From a virus: a DNA stretch of 36,564 bases. Positions within the stretch are counted from its first letter, which is position 1, and every line of letters begins with the position of its first letter. Under the pieces are notes generated by a model. That model searched no databases, was not told the DNA's origin, and saw nothing but the letters and a program-made list of their open reading frames with translations. This document shows, piece after piece, positions 24,353 to 32,130 of the stretch. Both the position numbers and the translations under genes were made by a program. The DNA is taken from positions 1 through 36,564 of the IMG/VR virus record IMGVR_UViG_3300008216_000029; one strand, written 5' to 3'.

Positions 24353-26341
24353 TTATAGAGATGCTCCAGTTATGTCTGCCATCCCCAACTGCTCCGCCGG
24401 GAACGGATCTGGAACCTCTCCTCCAAACTCCTGTCCGGCGTATGCCGGAACATCTGGCACGGAACCAGCCCGCTGTTCAGGGGCTCCCCCCGGCCCCGGA
24501 GCCGGAGGGACACCGCCCTGGAGCATAGCTGCGTGCTGTTGTATGTGCAACAGAAACGATTGCTTAATTTGGTCCGTAGCATCGTAAAATCTTTGTTCTT
24601 TCATCGTTTCGATGTGGGACTCAAGATGTGCCGCATGATCTTCGTACTGTGCCGCGGCTACTTGATCGCCGTCAAATAGCAGGTCATTTTCGGAGCGCGC
24701 TCGTTCCTTATCGCGTCCTTCGCCGCCAAGTAGATCGGCAATGTCACCAAACTCCAGCATTCGTAGTGCGCGCTCGCGGTCGATAAGCCCCATCTGTACC
24801 AGTTGAAGGACCAGTTGCCGGCGAGCCTCCTTGTTATTCGGTAGACTGGACTCAATTTGAAATTCAACATCTGAGAACCTGATCTCGCCAGCCTCCATGG
24901 ACTTGACTTCGCTTACCGCGTTTTCGCCCAAAATTCGGTAGTTTAGCTCGTAGTCGGCGTTATCTCGCCAAGTTTCGAGCATCATTCTGCCAAGCTCTCG
25001 AAGAGACTGTCGGATGCACTTCAGTGTAGGGCCGAGCTTGGTGTTGTCTTGCTCTGACTGAAACAGAACAGACCGGCCGGACTGTGATGAGCCCGCCATT
25101 CCAAGGGACGCCTCGTGCAAACCAAGCACATACTGCTGCGCCTCGCGGAACATCTGGGTCAGGTTCATCATGTTTGGAGAGACCGGGTCGCCGCGGATCC
25201 ACTGCGGAGGTCCGTGGGTTGGGTTGTACTCAATCTTCTCGCCCGGCGCGCTGGTGATCTTCGTAACCCCAGATCCCTTTGGAATCAGCCACTTGCCGTG
25301 AGCGGCGAGGCCCATCTGCTCCATAATCAGGGAATAAATCTGATTTATGTTCATCTGAAGGCCGCGGCCGTTGTTCATCGGCGTAAGCCCATAGAATGAC
25401 TCGGTATCCGGGTAGAACGGGCAGTAGACAAAGGGAAGTTTGTCGATCGATCTTTCGTCCGGGCCGGGCTTTTCGTACTCCAGAACCTTGCCGCCAGCGA
25501 TTAAGATCCTGCGGCCACCAGGGAAGTCTTTTGACGGTCTTTCCCAATACTCCTTGACCATGACCATGTCTTCGGAGAGTTCCATTTGCTTGTCGAGGTT
25601 GTCGATCCAACTCAGGCCGAACGACGACGGGCTGTCGGGAACCACCTCCTCGCCCCAGCGCTCGAAGACCTCGTCAACGTGGATGAGATGAACGTGAACC
25701 AGCCATCTGGCGTCCTTCATCCTCTTGGCGCCGGGGTCTATGAGCACCTCGAATGGAGAAACAGACTCGACAAGGAGGTCTCCCTCCTTCCTCTTCCTCT
25801 CCGATTCGGGAATTCCCAGGTCATCGGCAACGAGAGGGTCAATCTCCCTGGTTTCGCCGGCGTCGGGATCCCAAGAGACCTTCCACCAGCCAGAGCCTGT
25901 TGAAAAGAGGTCGCTTGTCCAGCGGGTCAACTCAATGTCCCAGCCCATCTTTCTGAAGTGGTACTTTATAAGCCTTTCGCACGCACGAGCGACAGACCTG
26001 TCCTCGTCTGTGTTCGTTGCCGGCAGAACCGTGGGCTCGGGCCTTTGCGACGTGAGCTTTGCAACAATGACGCGTTCGATCGAAAACAGCCCGTTGACCG
26101 TGATTTGGCGGCGCCACGACTGTCTCGGAACCGACCGCAACCCGCCGGCCGAATCGTCCGCAGTGTACCATTGGTCGCCGCGAATAAAGGACTTGTTAAG
26201 GAGCCACTCCCGGGCCAGTGCAGCCCGGGCCTCTTCAGCCCTGGTAAACTGAGAGTCCACGTGGACGACCGGGTCTTCCCCGGTACGGGCCATCTCGCGA
26301 CGGATCCTTGCTGAGCGGATGTCTGAAAGTGCCTTCGGCAT
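24353..26341 (-). CDS. Portal protein
   Basis: A 662-residue protein. The N-terminal part has EWLLNKSFIRGDQWYTADDS, WRRQITVNGLFSIERVIVAK and LTSQRPEPTVLPATNTDEDR, the helix-then-strand pattern of podovirus portals. A wing/stem region follows with GSGWWKVSWDPDAGE and GLTPMNNGRGLQMNINQIYS. The C-terminal barrel and tail are helical and end in Gln/Pro-rich sequence. Portals form the 12-subunit ring through which DNA is packaged. The gene follows terminase and three small genes, and precedes scaffold, as expected. The identification is firm on pattern and order. Confidence 0.85.
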   Translation of the reverse strand: MPKALSDIRSARIRREMARTGEDPVVHVDSQFTRAEEARAALAREWLLNKSFIRGDQWYTADDSAGGLRSVPRQSWRRQITVNGLFSIERVIVAKLTSQRPEPTVLPATNTDEDRSVARACERLIKYHFRKMGWDIELTRWTSDLFSTGSGWWKVSWDPDAGETREIDPLVADDLGIPESERKRKEGDLLVESVSPFEVLIDPGAKRMKDARWLVHVHLIHVDEVFERWGEEVVPDSPSSFGLSWIDNLDKQMELSEDMVMVKEYWERPSKDFPGGRRILIAGGKVLEYEKPGPDERSIDKLPFVYCPFYPDTESFYGLTPMNNGRGLQMNINQIYSLIMEQMGLAAHGKWLIPKGSGVTKITSAPGEKIEYNPTHGPPQWIRGDPVSPNMMNLTQMFREAQQYVLGLHEASLGMAGSSQSGRSVLFQSEQDNTKLGPTLKCIRQSLRELGRMMLETWRDNADYELNYRILGENAVSEVKSMEAGEIRFSDVEFQIESSLPNNKEARRQLVLQLVQMGLIDRERALRMLEFGDIADLLGGEGRDKERARSENDLLFDGDQVAAAQYEDHAAHLESHIETMKEQRFYDATDQIKQSFLLHIQQHAAMLQGGVPPAPGPGGAPEQRAGSVPDVPAYAGQEFGGEVPDPFPAEQLGMADITGASL

Positions 26342-26857
26342 TTACTGTCCTGCCGTAGAGCCGGCACCAACCAGGGCTGAGTCAAACTGGACCGGCGTGT
26401 AGGCCGGTAGGCCGAAAGAAAGTGGGGCGCCCATCGTCGTCGGGGGCGGTGGCGGTGGCGGTGGCGGTATATACCCGGCGGCGGGAAGAGGCCCGCCAAC
26501 CCAAGAGTCGGGGTCCCAGAATCCTCCTGGAGCCTGCGGAAGTCTCCTCTGCTTATCCTCCCACTGCCTGTAGTAGGGGTAGGATCCGAACATGGCCTTT
26601 CCGCCCAGGGCGGTCTGTCTTTGAACGTCATACGGATTTTTCGACAGGGGCGATAGGGCCATTTGCGTTGCACCATAGGCCATGCCGGCAGCACCAGGGT
26701 TACCAGACAACATTGCCAGCCCTCCGGCAACCATGGGGCCAAACGTCTGAAGGTAGAACTTCCAGTCTTTTTCCGGGGGCTCAGGCATCGCCGGAGCCTG
26801 GGGCAACGCCGGGGGTGGGGGCAGTTCAATTTTGGTCCATCCGGTGGGCTTTGCCAT
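26342..26857 (-). CDS. Proline-rich small virion-associated protein
   Basis: A 171-residue protein with Pro-rich ends (ELPPPPALPQAPAMPEPPEK) and nine consecutive Pro near residue 135, encoded by a GGTGGC-type repeat at about 26440-26467. A short hydrophobic, Ala/Gly-rich centre (FGPMVAGGLAMLSGNPGAAG) may cross or touch a membrane. The stop directly abuts the portal ATG, so it is translated with the portal. Its composition is like the internal virion proteins of this phage. The function is unknown. Confidence 0.5.
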   Translation of the reverse strand: MAKPTGWTKIELPPPPALPQAPAMPEPPEKDWKFYLQTFGPMVAGGLAMLSGNPGAAGMAYGATQMALSPLSKNPYDVQRQTALGGKAMFGSYPYYRQWEDKQRRLPQAPGGFWDPDSWVGGPLPAAGYIPPPPPPPPPTTMGAPLSFGLPAYTPVQFDSALVGAGSTAGQ

Positions 26858-26859
26858 GG

Positions 26860-28017
26860 TTACCCCTGCGTCGTGAGTGATGTGACGTCTAGCGTATCGA
26901 AGAGCTTCTGGTCGTCGGCAGGGTCCGTTCCCTTGATGATCTCCGCGAGAAGGGGCTTCGAGGCCTGCTCTGCGACCTGGGCCGTTGCGTCCGGATTGTA
27001 TCCAGACGAGGTAAGGGCCTCTCTGTATGCGTTGACCTCTAGCGGGTCGGTAACATCGAAAACCAGCGCGGTGCCGTCAGCCAGGACCAAAAACACCTTG
27101 TTGTTTCTGTAGTCTCTTAGGGGGATGAACGGTGCCTGCCCGGCCTTCTTGTTTCTGTTTGCGGCCTGGACCGCCTGCGAGTACATGCTCAAGAACAGCC
27201 CCTCGTACCGGTCGCCTGACCCCGCCATTTCCGCCCTTTCCGAAGACGGCTTTGCCCGGGTGCTCCCCGGGGTTACGCTCCTTTTCTTTTTCGAGCGGCC
27301 TGCTGAGGCGATTGCGCTGGAGACGCCGGCCATTGCCTTTTGGGCCGCCAGCTTTCTTGGGTCAATAACGCCAGAACCCATCTCCGTGTCTTTGTGTGGT
27401 CCTCCGGCAACCTGCTTCGGGCCGGGCCTCTGCATGGACATGCCCATCATCTGGTCGAATGCGCTCGCTTGGCTGTAGTCCGGGCCACCATCGGGCCGGT
27501 GGTCGGCGTAGTATTGGTTTGATGCTCTAGGCCGGAGGTTTTGGTCGTCCGGGGTTGTGGGCTGGCGGTACACTCTCGACGAGGTCGTTTGCCCAGGTCG
27601 TCCAGCGGACCCGTCTGGCGGTGGCGCTGACCTGTCCAACTCCGCAACAGTGCCCGGGGGAGTCTGGGTCTGGTATTGGTTTGCTGGATCAACATCCTGC
27701 CCGGCGAAATATCTGGCCGGACCTCCGGCCGGGTTGGGCTGTTGGCCGACGATTGTTTGCAGGGGAAATGCCGCCATGTCTGTGCCCTGAATAAAGGCCG
27801 AGGGCCGCAGCGGGGCGTTGATGTACGGAAGTGGCGCTGGCGTAGAGCCCAGCCGTTGATCTCCAGGTGTCGCAATCTGCCGGAGCTTCTGGTTGTCGGC
27901 AAGCAGCCTCTGAATAAACTCCAGCAAGGCGCGCTGGTTGGGCGGGGCCACCCCGATACCTTGCGGCGGAGCCTGGGTCTGGGTGACGTTGGGCGAGTAG
28001 CCAATTCCTGGAGGCAT
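26860..28017 (-). CDS. Low-complexity protein with C-terminal folded segment
   Basis: A 385-residue protein. Residues 1-200 are Pro/Gln/Gly-rich and probably disordered (TQTQAPPQGIGVAPPNQRAL, QYQTQTPPGTVAELDRS). A basic Ser/Lys stretch follows (ASAGRSKKKRSVTPGSTR). From about 270 a folded region appears (FIPLRDYRNNKVFLVLADGT, LVFDVTDPLEVNAYREALTS). It lies between a small membrane protein and a Pro-rich gene in the packaging end of the operon. No family was recognised; a virion-associated role is inferred from composition and context. Confidence 0.5.
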   Translation of the reverse strand: MPPGIGYSPNVTQTQAPPQGIGVAPPNQRALLEFIQRLLADNQKLRQIATPGDQRLGSTPAPLPYINAPLRPSAFIQGTDMAAFPLQTIVGQQPNPAGGPARYFAGQDVDPANQYQTQTPPGTVAELDRSAPPPDGSAGRPGQTTSSRVYRQPTTPDDQNLRPRASNQYYADHRPDGGPDYSQASAFDQMMGMSMQRPGPKQVAGGPHKDTEMGSGVIDPRKLAAQKAMAGVSSAIASAGRSKKKRSVTPGSTRAKPSSERAEMAGSGDRYEGLFLSMYSQAVQAANRNKKAGQAPFIPLRDYRNNKVFLVLADGTALVFDVTDPLEVNAYREALTSSGYNPDATAQVAEQASKPLLAEIIKGTDPADDQKLFDTLDVTSLTTQG

Positions 28018-28020
28018 GTC

Positions 28021-28305
28021 TTACTCCCAAATCGTGGTTGGCATGGCGATCTCTGGGCCGTCCTCTTCCGCCGGATAGCGCTCGTTTGGCCCCCACGTAA
28101 CACAAGTGTCCGTGTTGTTGGAAGAGTCGTACTCTGGGAGCGACTTGGCAAGAGAAAGTCTTGAAATCTGCTTGATTAGCTCGCTTCGCTCCAGGTCGTG
28201 CGCCCTTCTGATCGAAGAAACCGCAGTCCTGTTTGTGTAATGCTCAATGATGAGGGCAACCGCGAGCAGAGTCACAATGGACCAGGGAAGCGTCAACATG
28301 GGCAC
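28021..28305 (-). CDS. Small membrane-anchored hypothetical protein
   Basis: A 94-residue protein with an N-terminal hydrophobic helix (MLTLPWSIVTLLAVALIIEH), a charged helix with possible coiled-coil character (RRAHDLERSELIKQISRLSL), and an acidic tail. The stop is 3 nt from the next start and its start abuts the terminase stop, so it belongs to the packaging operon. It has no signal-peptidase or lipobox motif. Possible roles range from a virion membrane protein to a superinfection factor; none is supported by sequence. Confidence 0.5.
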   Translation of the reverse strand: MPMLTLPWSIVTLLAVALIIEHYTNRTAVSSIRRAHDLERSELIKQISRLSLAKSLPEYDSSNNTDTCVTWGPNERYPAEEDGPEIAMPTTIWE

Positions 28306-30150
28306 CTACAGCAGGCCGAGGCGAAGGAGGTTGTCTGGGATGGACTCCGACCCATCTTCCTCTAGATCTTCATAGACATCCGACACCTTTGTCCAGACTA
28401 TTCTGGATTTTTTCTGCTCTGGCTTGAATTGATCGTCCAAATCTGAGTCCTCGTCGTCCAGCAGGCAGCCAATCATCATCGCGAAAACGTAGTCGTCGTT
28501 TTTGCCGTCCATTGCCTGGGGCTTGTTGGTAGACGCTGAATAGCAGAAGTGCCCCAGTTCGTCCAGGAGGCGCTCGTCGTGGATGACGATAGACCTTGAC
28601 CCGCCCCGAAGGTATTTGCGGGCGGCGCTGATTAGCATCGGCCGACTCTTGGCGGTCGTCTCAAACCCCAGCGTGTTCCTGATGATCTTGCCCTCGGCCC
28701 TCGACCACTCCAACTGCCTATAAATACAGGGATATGCGAGCTTTCTTAGCTCTTTCAGGGTGTGCCTTCCGTATGTGTTGGACTCCGGGCAGACAACCCC
28801 GTTGTTGTAAAGCCTTCCCAGCAGATCGAGCATAACGGCCAACTCGTCGGGGTCTGGGCGGCCCCTATAGGAGGCGGCCTGCTCCAACATGCGACCACGT
28901 CGGCACCAAACAGAGATGACGCTGAAGTCCTGTGCCGTCCCGCCGGAGCACACATCTGCCGTGATGATGTACCTTTCGTTTGCCTCTGGTTCTAACCAGC
29001 GTAAGAACTGGCCGTTTTCGTCGGCCTCAACACGGATGCTCCCGTCCTTTTCAACAAGGTCAAAGGCGGTCGGCTCAAACACGTTTTTGTGCTGTTTTTC
29101 CAGATGCTTGTGCGAGAAGACTGTGCGCCCGGAGGCAAGAAAACAGGACACGTCGTCGTCGGGGTATTCCTGGAGAATTCTCTCCTCATCGCCGTCGCAA
29201 ACGTTCCTAAACGTGTTCCCCCACCAAAGCCACTGCCCGCAGTCGAGGCCGAGCCTTCCGATCCTATCGTAATCGTCAGCAACAAACCCGCCGCGCTCCC
29301 TTACGTCCCTCTTGCCGGTGGCCCTCCACTCGTCCCACGCTTCGCGAACAGACTGTGTTGGCCTGACCGAGTTGGTCGGAACCGCGTGCCACGGAACAAA
29401 CCATGCCTTGTAATCGCTCTTCCCAAGCTTGGCGCGCTGGTACTCCTCGTAAAAGTAGCCCCCCTTTCCATTCGGGGTGGACTCGAAGATCACAATCTTC
29501 CACGGCCCCAGCTTGACGGTGGACTTGACGCCGGTAACCAGATCTCTGGCCGCCTGATAGAACGCCGGCTCCGAAAAATGCACCGCCTGCAGGGTCTTTG
29601 AACGACCCTTCTTCGCCGAAACAGCCTTGGTTCCCGCGGTTGCGATCCGAACAGACGACCCGTTCTTCCAGAACATGCCGAGCTTCCTCGACGATCGATC
29701 TTGGTCCGGCTTGATGTCAGCGCTCATGTTGTCGTACATGAACTGGTACTTGGAGAGAAGCGTGTCCGTCGAGTCCTCGTCGTGGGAAATTACCATGGTC
29801 TGGTAGTTGTCCATAAACGTGCAGAGCCACGTAATCAGAGCGGCGACCCAGGTCGAAAAACCAGCCTCCTGCCGAAGCTTCAGAATGATGAGCAGAAGTG
29901 GTTGGCCGGAAAACAGCCGCTTAATCGCATAGTCTGTGACCCGGACCTGGGGGTCATTCAAAACAAACGGCACCGACTGGCCGGCCTGATTTGTAATCCG
30001 AACCTCGTTCTCGCAGAAGAAGGCAAAGTCCCTGGCCAACTCCAGGACGTACTCCTCGTCGAGTTGATCGGCATCAGAATAGTAGTGGTGGAGGTACTGG
30101 GCCTTCTCGACGATGTCCAGGGGGAAGGTGTCCTTGCTGTCAGTCGACAT
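28306..30150 (-). CDS. terL: Terminase large subunit
   Basis: A 614-residue protein. Its atypical Walker A, KLRQEAGFST (residues 91-100), follows a hydrophobic strand, as in the K.RQ.G.ST class of phage terminases. A Walker B-like TLQAVHFSEPAFY (about 180) carries the catalytic Glu of the SE pair. An adenine-binding or coupling TxNG follows (ESTPNGKGGYFYEEY). The C-terminal nuclease has ITADVCSGGTAQDFSVISVW (metal-binding Asp about 398) and DDYVFAMMIG (about 553). It pumps DNA through the portal and cuts the concatemer. The small-subunit candidate overlaps its start by 11 nt. The assignment is secure. Confidence 0.92.
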   Translation of the reverse strand: MSTDSKDTFPLDIVEKAQYLHHYYSDADQLDEEYVLELARDFAFFCENEVRITNQAGQSVPFVLNDPQVRVTDYAIKRLFSGQPLLLIILKLRQEAGFSTWVAALITWLCTFMDNYQTMVISHDEDSTDTLLSKYQFMYDNMSADIKPDQDRSSRKLGMFWKNGSSVRIATAGTKAVSAKKGRSKTLQAVHFSEPAFYQAARDLVTGVKSTVKLGPWKIVIFESTPNGKGGYFYEEYQRAKLGKSDYKAWFVPWHAVPTNSVRPTQSVREAWDEWRATGKRDVRERGGFVADDYDRIGRLGLDCGQWLWWGNTFRNVCDGDEERILQEYPDDDVSCFLASGRTVFSHKHLEKQHKNVFEPTAFDLVEKDGSIRVEADENGQFLRWLEPEANERYIITADVCSGGTAQDFSVISVWCRRGRMLEQAASYRGRPDPDELAVMLDLLGRLYNNGVVCPESNTYGRHTLKELRKLAYPCIYRQLEWSRAEGKIIRNTLGFETTAKSRPMLISAARKYLRGGSRSIVIHDERLLDELGHFCYSASTNKPQAMDGKNDDYVFAMMIGCLLDDEDSDLDDQFKPEQKKSRIVWTKVSDVYEDLEEDGSESIPDNLLRLGLL

Positions 30151-30394
30151 ACTCGCGCCTCTTGGCGGTCATTGCCCTGACCCTCTGCATCTTCTCGTCC
30201 TTCGTCCTCTCCGGGGCAGAGACCGCAATCTTCATGCACCGGTCGAACCACTCCGCCTCCGCCTTCGTTTTATTGCCTTCGACAGCATCAGCAAGCCGAA
30301 GTAGGGCAAAATCAGCCATCTTCTTGACAGCCTCGTTCTGAAAACGCAACGACGCAAATGCTCGCTCAACCTCATCGACCGCCCCTGCTGACAT
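30140..30394 (-). CDS. Small terminase subunit candidate, first gene of the leftward operon
   Basis: An 84-residue, mostly helical protein (VERAFASLRFQNEAVKKMAD, KAEAEWFDRCMKIAVSAP), ending in basic sequence (RAMTAKRREYVD). The ATG at 30394 has GAGGTG at 30399-30404. A longer in-frame start at 30484 would add a Cys/Pro/Arg-rich sequence without a ribosome-binding site. The position before the large subunit, small size and helical charge pattern fit a small terminase subunit, which recognises the packaging site. No helix-turn-helix could be assigned with certainty. It is the first gene after the large noncoding gap. Confidence 0.5.
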   Translation of the reverse strand: MSAGAVDEVERAFASLRFQNEAVKKMADFALLRLADAVEGNKTKAEAEWFDRCMKIAVSAPERTKDEKMQRVRAMTAKRREYVD

Positions 30395-30523
30395 GCCGCA
30401 CCTCGTTGTGCCCGCCCAACGGCAAGGGGCCGGAGCTACCGACCGCATCCTGGAAGGAGATGGGGCCGAAGGGCGAGCGAGCAAAGCCTACCACAACCGC
30501 AGAAAATACCGCAAACGGCCTGT

Positions 30524-30535
30524 TTTTGATCATAA
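30524..30535. repeat. Operator-like sequence TTTTGATCATAA, copy 1
   Basis: The 12-mer is nearly palindromic (TT.TGATCA.AA) and recurs exactly at 31117-31128, about 593 nt away in the same noncoding gap. Two exact copies within a GC-rich intergenic region are unlikely by chance. A site for one of the two HTH proteins in the left operon is possible. Confidence 0.5.
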
Positions 30536-30614
30536 AATGCACGTAGGACACAGCCTGTCCTATAGGCAAGAACCCCAACAATTCCAAGGGGGAGACCCCT
30601 GTCCGTCAGTGAAA

Positions 30615-30666
30615 TGTCACAGAAGTGTCACAGAAATGTAAAAGTTATGTAAAAGGTGACTTGACA
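30615..30666. promoter_or_regulatory. 11-bp phased repeats next to a TTGACA hexamer
   Basis: TGTCACAGAA occurs at 30615 and 30626, and ATGTAAAAG at 30636 and 30647, so both pairs have an 11-nt period and lie on one face of the helix. A perfect TTGACA follows at 30661-30666. No good -10 hexamer lies 16-18 nt downstream on the plus strand. The arrangement looks like an activator or repressor array, but the promoter it serves is not certain. Confidence 0.5.
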
Positions 30667-30783
30667 GGTTGTGGTGTACGGGGACCCGGGGCACACTTTG
30701 GGGTGCTGCATTGTATGTCCTGACCGTAGGTCGGACACCTGAATTCCAGAGGAATACGGGTGTGGCACCGGAGCGGAAGGACC

Positions 30784-30813
30784 AATATATCCCCTGCACT
30801 GATGGGCGGCCAA
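30784..30813 (-). promoter_or_regulatory. Candidate leftward promoter for the packaging operon
   Basis: On the minus strand TTGGCC (30813-30808) is followed after 18 nt by TATATT (30789-30784), an acceptable sigma70-like pair upstream of the packaging operon, about 390 nt from the first ATG. The phased repeat array lies between it and that gene. Sequence match only. Confidence 0.35.
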
Positions 30814-31116
30814 AGCCACGAACCCCATTGCCCCTTCATAAGCGATCGGTAAGGCTGCTGAAAACCGGTAGCTTCCCCGCAGGGCTTTGCAAAATACAGA
30901 TATATCGGGTGTGGGGGTTTCAAATAAAAGGCACCAGCGCGAGGCGGCGAGGGCCCCTTACCCGGCCCCCTGCACACGTTATATATATACACGCAGGTTT
31001 GTGCTGCCTTCACATATCCTAACCCCGCGGAATCCTTGAGTTGTGGGTGTGGTTTGCTGTAGGGGGAGTGTGCTGGGCGGCGGAGGGAATGGGACATTGA
31101 CCCCAGGCCCCCTACC

Positions 31117-31128
31117 TTTTGATCATAA
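31117..31128. repeat. Operator-like sequence TTTTGATCATAA, copy 2
   Basis: This is an exact repeat of the 12-mer at 30524-30535. It lies 20 nt after a TTGACC hexamer (31097-31102), where a bound protein could block or replace a -10 region on the plus strand. Confidence 0.5.
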
Positions 31129-31301
31129 TCCCAAACGCTGCACTGAAACCCCAGTACCCCATTCAGCCAAACGGGAGACGGGGGGTTTTACACAGCTATT
31201 ACAAAGCAGAGCAGTCCTTCATCCGCAGTCGATATCCTGGTCGTTTCAGGCCTTTCCTTCCTGTTGACGGCCTTGACCGCTAGCACGGCCTACTGTAAAA
31301 G

Positions 31302-31489
31302 GGGGGTCCGTCTGCCGGTTGCGCGCTGGGTAAGGCGAGGTGGACAAACCCACCGTGAGCTTGAAAACCGAATAAACCCGGAGTCTCGGAGTAACTGAGT
31401 ACCCCAGTAAGCGCTGCACGGCGCCGACCGTAGGGTGGAGCACGGAACACCGTACCACTCGCGTCTTTGACAATCGGCGGGCACCTCTG
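31302..31489 (+). ncRNA. Candidate structured noncoding RNA (about 188 nt)
   Basis: A long-range helix closes the domain: 31310-31321 pairs with 31471-31482 without a gap (12 bp), and after a 2-nt bulge 31302-31307 pairs with 31483-31488 (6 bp). Five of these 18 pairs are G-U on the plus strand and would be A-C mismatches on the minus strand, so a rightward transcript is indicated. Inside, 31323-31332 pairs with 31400-31404 and 31410-31414 (10 bp with a 5-nt bulge), enclosing hairpins at 31339-31354 and 31385-31399. Further hairpins lie at 31418-31431 and 31435-31458. I could not match it to tmRNA, RNase P, a group I intron or tRNA. The pairing is manual and has not been folded by software. 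Confidence 0.5.
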
Positions 31490-31514
31490 TAGGTGGACAT
31501 GCGAAAGGCAGGAC

Positions 31515-31554
31515 AGTCGCTGGGGGCACACATCGCTGGGAAGCGACCCCGACT
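31515..31554 (+). other. Additional hairpin domain in the leader
   Basis: Two alternative pairings are possible. GTCGCT (31516-31521) can pair with AGCGAC (31542-31547). Alternatively AGTCG (31515-31519) can pair with CGACT (31550-31554), enclosing TCGC/GCGA (31533-31536 with 31543-31546). The two are mutually exclusive, so this might be a switch. It lies between the structured domain and the CU repeat. Confidence 0.35.
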
Positions 31555-31574
31555 AGGCCAGACAATGCAATGGG

Positions 31575-31600
31575 ACTCTCTCGAATCTCTCTCTCTCTCT
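31575..31600 (+). promoter_or_regulatory. CU-repeat tract complementary to downstream GA-rich ribosome-binding sites
   Basis: The tract has a short ACTCTCTC and, 5 nt later, a pure 15-nt TC alternation (31586-31600). The ribosome-binding sites of the downstream operon are GAGAGGGAG, GAGGGAGAG or GAGAGAGAG, which can pair with CUCUCU over up to nine or more bases. The tract may sequester ribosome-binding sites or interact with a host protein. It could also be a simple slippage repeat. Confidence 0.4.
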
Positions 31601-31610
31601 AATGGGCCTC

Positions 31611-31713
31611 CGGTCCTGCCTTTGGGCAGGGCTGGGGGCCCGCCAATGCTTCCGACTACCGGTCGGCGGCATCGGCCGGCAAATCAATCCTGGTTTGCTG
31701 TTTATGAGAGGGA
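31611..31713 (+). promoter_or_regulatory. Leader of the rightward accessory operon (diverged two-hairpin element)
   Basis: A hairpin CCTGCC-TTTG-GGCAGG (31615-31630) and a second hairpin CCGAC-TACCG-GTCGG (31652-31666) precede GAGAGGGA (31706-31713) and the first ATG. The order, hairpin, hairpin, GA-rich ribosome-binding site, is the same as in the nine intergenic elements downstream, but the sequence itself is unrelated, and no TTTCTAG box is present. Confidence 0.35.
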
Positions 31714-31716
31714 ATG

Positions 31717-32130
31717 ATGAGAAAAATTGAAACCAGAATCAACGACATTGTGCTGGGTTGTCTGCGTGGTAAGTACGCCAAATCGTTCGACAAGCAATTG
31801 ACGAAACGGGACCGTATTCGATACCAGCGGGAGGCCTGCACCGTCGACGTGTTCCTGTGGAACAGCATCATTGCAACGTTCGCGGTACCGGGGCCGATAC
31901 GGTCAATATCCGCGACTACATGCAGCATTTCACACTGCGGATACGAAACGTCGACTACCAAGTCCAGGTTGAATGCACTGCTGGGGGCCTTTCACCGCGA
32001 TGACGCAAGTCTGTTTCAGCGGGACTTCGTCTGGCATATCAGCGTCGACACCCCAACCCGACACAAAACGGCCAAGTTCGACAGACTGACCACCAACGGT
32101 GGTCGGTACAGGTTTCTCGTTCACTGTTGA
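31717..32130 (+). CDS. Conserved phage protein of unknown function
   Basis: A 137-residue basic protein if started at ATG 31717 (5 nt after GAGG); ATG 31714 is also possible but lies too close to the site. The N-terminus (IETRINDIVLGCLRGKYAKS) is helical. The C-terminal half has SHCGYETSTTKSRLNALLGA and SLFQRDFVWHISVD, a pattern I associate with small phage proteins of unknown role (GY.T.TTKSR.NALL...LFQRDF). No catalytic residue can be named. First gene of the rightward operon and followed by element 1. Confidence 0.6.
   Translation: MRKIETRINDIVLGCLRGKYAKSFDKQLTKRDRIRYQREACTVDVFLWNSIIATFAVPGPIRSISATTCSISHCGYETSTTKSRLNALLGAFHRDDASLFQRDFVWHISVDTPTRHKTAKFDRLTTNGGRYRFLVHC

Larger units (their letters stand above)
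30395..31713. other. 1.3-kb intergenic region without credible genes
   Basis: The region separates the leftward packaging operon from the rightward accessory operon. Frames of up to 150 codons exist here, but they are rich in Cys, Pro, Arg and Trp, lack good ribosome-binding sites, and overlap one another, so I do not call them. It holds a pair of TTTTGATCATAA sequences, helically phased repeats, a short AT-rich run (30979-30990), a bulged hairpin at 30717-30736, a leftward promoter candidate, a likely structured RNA and a CU repeat. A promoter or replication region, or both, is expected. No origin could be proven. Confidence 0.7.

Noticed and set aside
30645-31097. Open frames of 100-150 codons on both strands in the noncoding gap
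   Set aside because: They overlap each other on opposite strands, are rich in Pro, Arg, Cys and Trp, lack good ribosome-binding sites and show no domain pattern.
31246-31565. Minus-strand frames over the structured region
   Set aside because: Three frames are open at once because of GC-rich sequence; the wobble-pair strand bias fits a plus-strand RNA better than a minus-strand gene.
31300-31600. tRNA, tmRNA, RNase P RNA or group I intron
   Set aside because: No T-loop/anticodon arrangement, no tmRNA or RNase P signature sequences, and no interrupted gene on the flanks.
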